NCBI RefSeq assembly: GCF_022810765.1
Contig: NZ_CP094494.1
Coordinates: 1,798,001 to 1,862,000 of the forward strand
Direction of reading: 5' to 3'
DNA: 64,000 bases
DNA from: Winogradskyella sp. MH6
GTDB lineage: Bacteria > Bacteroidota > Bacteroidia > Flavobacteriales > Flavobacteriaceae
Shown here: positions 58,609 to 64,000 of the stretch, one piece after another
Position numbering within the stretch: the first letter of the stretch is position 1
Layout: each line of letters starts with the position of its first letter
The notes under the pieces: generated by a model
Seen by the model: the letters and a program-made list of their open reading frames with translations, nothing else
Database searches by the model: none
Told to the model about the DNA's origin: nothing
Translations under genes and position numbers: made by a program

Positions 58609-59388
58609 ATGAGTTCGATTCAATCGAAAATAGAGAATAACATTGCTTGGCTTCATTTAAATAGACCAGAAGTCTTTAACAGCTTCAACCGTGAAATGGC
58701 ATTAAAACTTCAATCAGTTTTAGATGACTGCGAAAGCAATCCAGAAGTAAGAGCAATTGTTTTAACTGGAAACGGAAAAGCGTTTTGTGCAGGTCAAGAC
58801 TTAAAAGAAGTTACAAGTCCGGAACTAAATCCAGGATTTAAGAAAATTCTAGAGGAACATTACAACCCAATAATTACTAGAATTAGAAACATTAAGAAAC
58901 CAGTTATTGGTGCTGTAAATGGTGTAGCGGCAGGAGCAGGAGCTAATATTGCGTTGGCTTGTGATATCGTCGTGGCACACGAAAAAGTAAGCTTCATTCA
59001 AGCCTTTAGTTTAATTGGTTTGATACCTGATAGCGCAGGAACGTTCTTTTTACCACGATTAATAGGCTTTCAAAAAGCATCAGCTTTAGCAATGTTAGGA
59101 GATAAGGTTTCAGCCGATGAAGCAGAAAAAATAGGAATGATTTACAAAGTTTTGCCCTTAGAAAGTTTTGAAGAGGAAGTAAATAAACTGGCCTTAAAAC
59201 TCGCTAATATGCCAACATTAGCTTTAGGGAAAATTAAGGAAGCTTTCAATCAATCGTTAACCAATGATTTAGAAAGTCAACTAGCATTAGAGTCAAAATT
59301 ACAAATAGAAGCAGCTCAAACCGAAGATTACGAAGAAGGCGTTTCGGCTTTTGTAGAAAAACGTAAACCAACTTTTAAAGGAAAATAA
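58609..59388 (+). CDS. paaG: Enoyl-CoA hydratase/isomerase, probable PaaG
   Basis: 259-residue crotonase-fold enzyme. Seen: GKAFCAGQDLKEV (oxyanion hole and CoA contact), NGVAAGAGANIALACDIVVA (oxyanion hole), FIQAFSLIGLIPDSAGTFFLPRLIG and ALAMLGDKVSADEAEKIGMIYKV. In PaaG the loop PDSGGTWLLPR carries the acid for isomerisation of the epoxide to the oxepin; here PDSAGTFFLPR keeps that arrangement, favouring 1,2-epoxyphenylacetyl-CoA isomerase over PaaF. Only one crotonase gene is present, so PaaF is elsewhere or this enzyme covers both. Confidence 0.85.
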   Translation: MSSIQSKIENNIAWLHLNRPEVFNSFNREMALKLQSVLDDCESNPEVRAIVLTGNGKAFCAGQDLKEVTSPELNPGFKKILEEHYNPIITRIRNIKKPVIGAVNGVAAGAGANIALACDIVVAHEKVSFIQAFSLIGLIPDSAGTFFLPRLIGFQKASALAMLGDKVSADEAEKIGMIYKVLPLESFEEEVNKLALKLANMPTLALGKIKEAFNQSLTNDLESQLALESKLQIEAAQTEDYEEGVSAFVEKRKPTFKGK

Positions 59389-59397
59389 CTTAGGTCT

Positions 59398-59421
59398 GTC
59401 ATCCTGAACTTGATTCAGGAT
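59398..59421. repeat. Palindromic repeat after paaG
   Basis: GTCATCCTGAACTTGATTCAGGAT, stem ATCCTGAA/TTCAGGAT, 11 bases before the next start codon. Confidence 0.8.
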
Positions 59422-59431
59422 CTCACCAATC

Positions 59432-60367
59432 ATGAACAAAGAACTTCTCATACAAACCCACCAAAGAATAAAACCATTTATTCACAGAACACCTGTGCTA
59501 ACATCACAATTAATAGATGATATAGCAGGTTGTAAAGTGTTTTTTAAATGCGAAAACTTTCAGAAAATGGGAGCCTTTAAAATGAGAGGTGCATCAAATG
59601 CTATTTTATCACTTTCAGATAAAGAAAGACAAAACGGAGTCGTAACTCATTCTTCAGGTAATTTTGCTCAAGCTGTTTCATTAGCAGCTAAGAAAATAGG
59701 TGTTAAGGCATATATCGTAATGCCAGAAAATGCGCCACAAGCTAAAAAGAATGGTGTTAAAACCTATGGTGGTGAAATTATAGAATGTGAGTCGACAGCT
59801 GAAGCTAGAGAATTTACGGCGAATAAAATTCAAAAAGAAACTAAAGCGTCGTTTCTACATCCATCCAATCAGGATGAAGTGATATTTGGTAATGCTACAG
59901 CAGCTATGGAGTTGTTAGAAGAGCAGCCTAATCTTGATGTAATTATAGCACCAGTTGGAGGTGGTGGATTATTGGCAGGTACAGCTTTGGCTGTTAATCA
60001 GTTTGCTCCGAATTGTAAAGTTATAGGTGCAGAACCTATGGAAGTAGACGATGCTTATCGCTCATTAAAATCGGGAAAGATTAAAAAAAATGAAAGTACG
60101 AATACCATTGCAGACGGATTAAAAACGTATCTGGGTGATCGGAATTTTCCAATCATTAAAGCTTTGGTGAATAAAATTATCAGAGTTGAGGAACAAGAAA
60201 TTAAAGAGGCCATGCAACTCATTTGGGAACGAATGAAAATAGTTGTAGAACCATCAAGCGCAGTAGCTTTTGCTGCTGTTTTGAAGAATAAAGAAGAATT
60301 TAAAAATAAGAACGTCGGAATTATCATTTCTGGCGGAAATGTAGATTTGGCAAATCTTCCATTTTGA
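59432..60367 (+). CDS. Threonine/serine dehydratase-like PLP enzyme
   Basis: 311-residue fold-type II PLP enzyme. Seen: FFKCENFQKMGAFKMRGASNAI with the Schiff-base lysine (about residue 49-51), THSSGNFAQAVSLAAKKIGV (substrate Asn), IIAPVGGGGLLAG (phosphate-binding glycines) and IISGGNVD near the C-terminus. Length and lack of an ACT domain match catabolic threonine dehydratase and serine racemase. Its place inside the paa cluster is unexpected because neither reaction is part of the pathway. It could be an independent gene caught in the operon. It lies 11 bases after the repeat at 59398. Confidence 0.85.
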   Translation: MNKELLIQTHQRIKPFIHRTPVLTSQLIDDIAGCKVFFKCENFQKMGAFKMRGASNAILSLSDKERQNGVVTHSSGNFAQAVSLAAKKIGVKAYIVMPENAPQAKKNGVKTYGGEIIECESTAEAREFTANKIQKETKASFLHPSNQDEVIFGNATAAMELLEEQPNLDVIIAPVGGGGLLAGTALAVNQFAPNCKVIGAEPMEVDDAYRSLKSGKIKKNESTNTIADGLKTYLGDRNFPIIKALVNKIIRVEEQEIKEAMQLIWERMKIVVEPSSAVAFAAVLKNKEEFKNKNVGIIISGGNVDLANLPF

Positions 60368-60370
60368 TGT

Positions 60371-60763
60371 ATGATGTTAAGAGGACTTTTTAAAGATAAA
60401 TATTTATATGTAAAGCTTTGGAGGAATGAAGCACAAGTCATAGACGTTGTAAATGGAGTAAGTTTAAGAGAGAAATCAAATATTGAGTTTTCAAATGACA
60501 GATTGTTAATAGCCAATTTTTATGAGGCAATAACATTTTTGAAGAATTTAATCCATAAAATAAAAAAAGATTATAGAGTTAAAAGATATAATTCAATACT
60601 TGTTCACCCAATGGAATTTATTGAAGGAGGTATATCCGAAGTAGAATTACAAATTTTTTTAGAGGTATTTGAAAGTGTTGGAGGAAAAGTCGTAAAAGTT
60701 TGGGACGGAGAGGAATTAGATAGAGGACAAGTGATTGAAAAATTAAAGAATAAAAGTTTATGA
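60371..60763 (+). CDS. Small protein with possible actin/MreB-like fragment
   Basis: 130 residues. I do not recognise a family with certainty. The order KYLYVKLWRNEAQVIDVV, NDRLLIANFYEAITFLKNLIHKI, NSILVHPMEFIEGGISEVELQIFLEVFESVGGKVVKVWDGEEL resembles subdomain IA of MreB/actin folds (strand set, helix, I-V/L-P-strand, ...E-x-x-x-I..E...AG...V). Phosphate loops and the rest of the fold are missing, so it would not bind ATP alone. It lies between the dehydratase gene (3-base gap) and paaH (4-base overlap), so it is part of the transcript. Confidence 0.6.
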   Translation: MMLRGLFKDKYLYVKLWRNEAQVIDVVNGVSLREKSNIEFSNDRLLIANFYEAITFLKNLIHKIKKDYRVKRYNSILVHPMEFIEGGISEVELQIFLEVFESVGGKVVKVWDGEELDRGQVIEKLKNKSL

Positions 60764-61914
60764 ACGTAGGAATAATCGGTTCAGGAACAATGGGAAGTGG
60801 CATCGCTCAAGTAGCGGCTACTGCTGGTTGTTCTGTGAAATTATACGATACCAACCAAGAAGCTTTAGATAAGGCTAAAGCGAGTCTTGAAAAAATATTA
60901 AGTAGACTCATAGAAAAAGGTCGAATAGATACTGAAGAAAAGAAAAGAATTCAATCAAATATCATTTATGTCGATAGCTTAAAAGCGTTAGCAGATTCAA
61001 ATCTAACGATTGAAGCCATTGTTGAAAATTTGGATATTAAAAAGAAGGTTTTTTCAGAATTGGAAAGCTATGTTTTGGAAGATTGCATTATCGCTTCTAA
61101 CACCTCTAGTTTATCAATAGCTTCAATAGCATCATCGTTACAAAAACCAGAGCGTTGTATAGGGATTCACTTTTTCAACCCAGCACCATTAATGAAATTG
61201 GTTGAGGTGATTCCAGCAGTACAAACGTCAAAAGGAGTTTTAGATAAGTCTGTTGAAACCATAAAAAATTGGAAGAAAACAGTAGCTGTTGCTAAAGATA
61301 CGCCAGGTTTCATAGTGAATCGTGTGGCACGACCATTTTACGGTGAAGCCTTACGTATTTACGAAGAAGGTATTGCCGATTTTGCTACTATCGATTACAG
61401 TTTAAAATCGCTTGGTGGTTTTAGAATGGGACCATTCGAGCTAATGGATTTCATTGGTAATGATGTCAATTACACGGTAACAGAAACTGTATTTACGGCC
61501 TTTTATTTCGACCCAAGATACAAACCAAGTTTTACACAAAAACGCTTAAGTGAAGCAGGGTATTTAGGAAGAAAATCAGGAAAGGGCTATTATGATTATT
61601 CTGAAGGTGATGTAAAACAAGAACCAAAAGAAGATAGCGAATTGTCACAAACCATTTTCGATCGTGTCTTAGTAATGCTCATCAACGAAGCCGCAGACGC
61701 CTTGTTTTTAAATGTTGCCTCTGCTGAAGACATAGACAATGCTATGACCAAAGGTGTTAATTACCCAAAAGGCTTATTGGCTTGGGCAGATGAAAAAGGA
61801 ATGGATTGGTGTGTTTCAAAACTAGATGAATTGTACAATGAGTATCATGAAGACCGTTACCGTTGTAGTCCGTTGTTGAGAAAAATGAATAAGGAAAATA
61901 AAACGTTCTTTTAA
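60760..61914 (+). CDS. paaH: 3-hydroxyacyl-CoA dehydrogenase
   Basis: Oxidises 3-hydroxyadipyl-CoA to 3-oxoadipyl-CoA with NAD. 384 residues: GSGTMGSGIAQVAA (Rossmann motif, about 6-19), IEAIVENLDIKKKVFSELE, ASNTSSLSIASIAS (catalytic Ser), GIHFFNPAPLMKLVEVI (catalytic His), DTPGFIVNRVARPFYGEAL, GGFRMGPFELMDFIGNDVN (Glu/Asn). About 90 residues shorter than E. coli PaaH (475), consistent with a single C-terminal domain. ATGA overlap with the preceding gene, TAATG overlap with paaI. Confidence 0.93.
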   Translation: MNVGIIGSGTMGSGIAQVAATAGCSVKLYDTNQEALDKAKASLEKILSRLIEKGRIDTEEKKRIQSNIIYVDSLKALADSNLTIEAIVENLDIKKKVFSELESYVLEDCIIASNTSSLSIASIASSLQKPERCIGIHFFNPAPLMKLVEVIPAVQTSKGVLDKSVETIKNWKKTVAVAKDTPGFIVNRVARPFYGEALRIYEEGIADFATIDYSLKSLGGFRMGPFELMDFIGNDVNYTVTETVFTAFYFDPRYKPSFTQKRLSEAGYLGRKSGKGYYDYSEGDVKQEPKEDSELSQTIFDRVLVMLINEAADALFLNVASAEDIDNAMTKGVNYPKGLLAWADEKGMDWCVSKLDELYNEYHEDRYRCSPLLRKMNKENKTFF

Positions 61915-62318
61915 TGCAAGGAGATAAAATTCCACATAAAATGTTAGGTCAAGACGCTTTTAGTACTTGGCTAGGTATCGAAATTTTAGAATGCGAAATA
62001 GGTCGTTGCCGTGTTGCCATGACTGTTAGAAAAGAGATGTTGAATAGTATGGGAAAAGCTCATGGAGGCATCAGTTATGCTTTAGCAGATACCGCTTTTG
62101 GTTTTGCAGCAAATACGCATGGGAAATTTGCAGTTTCCATAGAAACAAGTATTAACCACATTGAAGCTATAGAAGAAGGCGACTATTTAGTTGCAGAATC
62201 AGTTATAGAAACTGTAAAAAACAGATTAGGATTTAATATTGTAGAAGTCAAAAGAGGAGATGAATTAGTAGCTTTATTTAAAGGTGTTGTTTATCGGACT
62301 CAAAAAGATTGGAGATGA
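61914..62318 (+). CDS. paaI: Hydroxyphenylacetyl-CoA thioesterase
   Basis: 134-residue hotdog-fold thioesterase. The catalytic segment is MGKAHGGISYALADTAFGFAANTHG (about 43-67), with the Asp of ALADTAFG characteristic of PaaI. It removes CoA from stalled intermediates of the ring-cleavage pathway. Coupled to paaH (TAATG) and to the next gene (ATGA), so part of the same polycistronic message. Confidence 0.93.
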   Translation: MQGDKIPHKMLGQDAFSTWLGIEILECEIGRCRVAMTVRKEMLNSMGKAHGGISYALADTAFGFAANTHGKFAVSIETSINHIEAIEEGDYLVAESVIETVKNRLGFNIVEVKRGDELVALFKGVVYRTQKDWR

Positions 62319-62869
62319 AACAGTTGTTATTCATATTTATTATTGTATCTCTGAACGTATATGGGCAAAAAGCTCGTAAAGTTGGGTATAATGTAAAAGT
62401 TGTAGAAGAGTATACGGTCGAAAATTACAAATTACCCGATTCAATACTGTTTTTTTCGGGAGGTAAAGGTGAAATTGAATATAACTATAGACTTTTCTTT
62501 AAAAAATTAAAGAAAAAAATGAACAAGATTGTCAAGTATGTAGATTCAGAATTTGATGATAATATTGATTTTTCGCAATCAATTAAATCATTTGAAGATA
62601 TAGATTATGACTCACTTAATTTTAAACAAAGATATGTTTGTGTTTTCAGTCTTGGTGATGTTGAAAGGAATAAGAGTAAATTAAACATTGAAGAGGGAAA
62701 ATCAAGAAGTATGTTAACGTGGAACTACTCATTTTATATGATGTTATTAGACACAGATAACGATAAAGTTTTAATAAAGCGGAAATTCAAAGTAACTAGT
62801 TCTGAATTAATTTATAAGAACAATAGTAGTTTGTTAAAGGCAATCAAAAATGAACTTAACCCAGAATAA
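62315..62869 (+). CDS. Exported hypothetical protein within the paa operon
   Basis: 184 residues from ATG 62315 (upstream TTG at 62309 is inside paaI). Signal peptide MKQLLFIFIIVSLNVYGQ; the mature part has SILFFSGGKGEIEYNYRLFFKKLKKKM, DYDSLNFKQRYVCVFSLGD and SRSMLTWNYSFYMMLLDTDNDKVLIKRKF. No family recognised. It is translationally coupled on both sides (ATGA with paaI, TAATG with paaJ), an unusual place for an exported protein in a cytoplasmic catabolic operon. Confidence 0.65.
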   Translation: MKQLLFIFIIVSLNVYGQKARKVGYNVKVVEEYTVENYKLPDSILFFSGGKGEIEYNYRLFFKKLKKKMNKIVKYVDSEFDDNIDFSQSIKSFEDIDYDSLNFKQRYVCVFSLGDVERNKSKLNIEEGKSRSMLTWNYSFYMMLLDTDNDKVLIKRKFKVTSSELIYKNNSSLLKAIKNELNPE

Positions 62870-64000
62870 TGAAAGAAGCATATATAATAGACGGAATTAG
62901 AACACCAATAGGAAATTACAAAGGCACATTGTCAGCTGTACGTACAGATGATTTGGGTGCTTTAGTTATAAAAGAAATTGTAAAACGAAACCCAAACATC
63001 CCAAAAGAGGCTTATGACGATGTTATTTTGGGTTGTGCTAACCAAGCAGGTGAAGATAACCGTAATGTCGCTAGAATGGCATCGCTTTTGGCAGGCTTAC
63101 CGTTTTCGGTACCTGGTGAGACCGTAAATAGATTGTGTAGCTCAGGTTTATCAGCTATAATTCATGCTAATAGAGCAATAAAAGCTGGTGATGGAGATCT
63201 TTTTATATCAGGTGGTGTGGAAAATATGACACGCGGACCTTATGTTATAGCAAAACCATCCAGCGCATTTGGTACCGATGCTAAAATGTACGACAGTAGT
63301 TTTGGATGGAGATTTGTAAATCCAAAAATGCACGAAATGTATGGTACGGACGGAATGGGAGTCACTGCTGAAAATCTTGTAGAGAAATATAATATTTCAC
63401 GAGAAGACCAAGATGAATTCGCTTACTGGAGTCAAATGAAAGCATCTAAAGCACAAGAAAACGGTCGTTTGGATAGGGAAATTATTCCTGTTGAAATACC
63501 ACAGCGTAAAAAAGATCCAATCATTTTTTCAAAAGATGAATTTGTAAAACCAACAACGACAAAAGAAATATTAGGAAAACTTCGACCTGCTTTCAAAAAA
63601 GAAGGTGGTAGCGTAACAGCAGGAAATTCATCAGGATTAAATGATGGAGCTGCGGCAACAATTATTGCTTCAGAAGATGCGGTTAAAAAATATAATCTAA
63701 AACCATTAGCACGAATAGTAAGTTCTGCAGTGGTTGGTGTAGAACCAAGAATTATGGGTATAGGTCCTGTAGAAGCGTCCAACAAAGCTTTGGCTAAAGC
63801 AGGTCTAATAATGGATGATATTGATATCATTGAACTAAATGAGGCTTTTGCAGCTCAAGCTTTAGCATGTACCAGAGCTTGGGGATTAGATGATAATGAT
63901 CCTAGAATTAACCCTAATGGAGGCTCAATTGCTATTGGTCATCCACTAGGAGTTACAGGAGCAAGAATTGCCTATTCAGCGGCTTTAGAATTAAAAGAAC
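62869..64000 (+). CDS. paaJ: 3-oxoadipyl-CoA thiolase (partial at window end)
   Basis: Final step, giving acetyl-CoA and succinyl-CoA. 377 codons are visible from ATG 62869 and the frame is open to the window edge, so the C-terminus with the second catalytic Cys is not seen. Present: MKEAYIIDGIRTPIG, the acyl-accepting Cys in VNRLCSSGLSAIIHANRAIKAGD, SGGVENMTRGPYVIAKP, and NGGSIAIGHPLGVTGARIAY with the catalytic His. Typical thiolases have about 400 residues, so some 25 residues are missing. The preceding stop and this start overlap (TAATG). Confidence 0.93.
   Translation, partial: MKEAYIIDGIRTPIGNYKGTLSAVRTDDLGALVIKEIVKRNPNIPKEAYDDVILGCANQAGEDNRNVARMASLLAGLPFSVPGETVNRLCSSGLSAIIHANRAIKAGDGDLFISGGVENMTRGPYVIAKPSSAFGTDAKMYDSSFGWRFVNPKMHEMYGTDGMGVTAENLVEKYNISREDQDEFAYWSQMKASKAQENGRLDREIIPVEIPQRKKDPIIFSKDEFVKPTTTKEILGKLRPAFKKEGGSVTAGNSSGLNDGAAATIIASEDAVKKYNLKPLARIVSSAVVGVEPRIMGIGPVEASNKALAKAGLIMDDIDIIELNEAFAAQALACTRAWGLDDNDPRINPNGGSIAIGHPLGVTGARIAYSAALELKE

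Noticed and set aside
60055..60516. 153-codon minus-strand frame opposite the dehydratase gene
   Set aside because: Shadow frame; composition dominated by Phe/Ser/Leu from antisense Lys/Glu codons.
1..64000. CRISPR arrays, tRNA/rRNA genes, transposases, phage genes
   Set aside because: None recognised on either strand; the short palindromes have no regular spacing and no cas genes are present.

Overview
The window is a stretch of low-GC chromosome from a member of the Flavobacteriaceae (Bacteroidota). The evidence is the presence of gliding genes (gldA, gldB, gldC), a protein with a type IX secretion sorting tail, GLPGLI-family and CarboxypepD-regulatory/outer-membrane-barrel proteins, DUF3857 transglutaminase-like proteins, promoters of the Bacteroidota form TAnnTTTG, weak Shine-Dalgarno sequences, and a DnaG primase without zinc ligands. 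A genus cannot be fixed from the sequence alone; a marine flavobacterium such as Winogradskyella, Psychroserpens or Olleya would fit. No rRNA, tRNA, CRISPR array, transposase or prophage was seen.

Layout. 1-5 kb: a small orphan, an APP1-type phosphatase, a deoxynucleoside kinase, a secreted protein, and an OmpR-type response regulator with its histidine kinase. 5-12 kb: divergent from the two-component system, two GLPGLI proteins and a large outer membrane barrel protein, then a lipoprotein on the other strand. 12-23 kb: a methionine/SAM block. metK is read leftward behind a SAM-II-like leader. metY, metX, a homoserine dehydrogenase, a second sulfhydrylase, a split metH and metF are read rightward behind a clear SAM-I riboswitch. 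23-26.4 kb: a lipid A deacylase-like protein, a head-GIN lipoprotein, a small membrane protein and gldA. 26.5-30.6 kb: a Phe/Tyr operon (pheA, aminotransferase, tyrA, DAHP synthase/chorismate mutase) preceded by a 22-codon leader ORF rich in Tyr, Phe and Trp and by mutually exclusive hairpins. 30.6-43.4 kb: rsgA, dtd, two DUF3857 proteins, mazG, aroA, queA, rlmN, a T9SS cargo protein and a polyprenyl synthase. 43.4-54 kb: an ECF sigma factor with a likely anti-sigma factor and membrane protein, an orphan ORF, dnaG, a LuxR-type regulator with Glu at the phosphorylation site, nadE, gldB-gldC, hypotheticals and a TetR regulator. 54.2-64 kb: a phenylacetyl-CoA catabolic cluster (paaE, A, B, C, D, G, H, I, J) with four extra genes inserted and several palindromic repeats; paaJ runs off the window.

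How it works together. Three amino-acid-responsive RNA controls lie within 13.5 kb: SAM-II-like (metK), SAM-I (met operon) and a ribosome-mediated attenuator (aromatic operon). The attenuator is the most striking find because every mechanistic part can be read from the sequence. A second candidate regulon is the two-component system, whose divergent promoter region carries three GTTAAC sites at exact 10-bp spacing, with related TTAAC sites before the second GLPGLI gene. The paa cluster has its own TetR gene next door and a 20-bp palindrome over the presumed paaE start of transcription.
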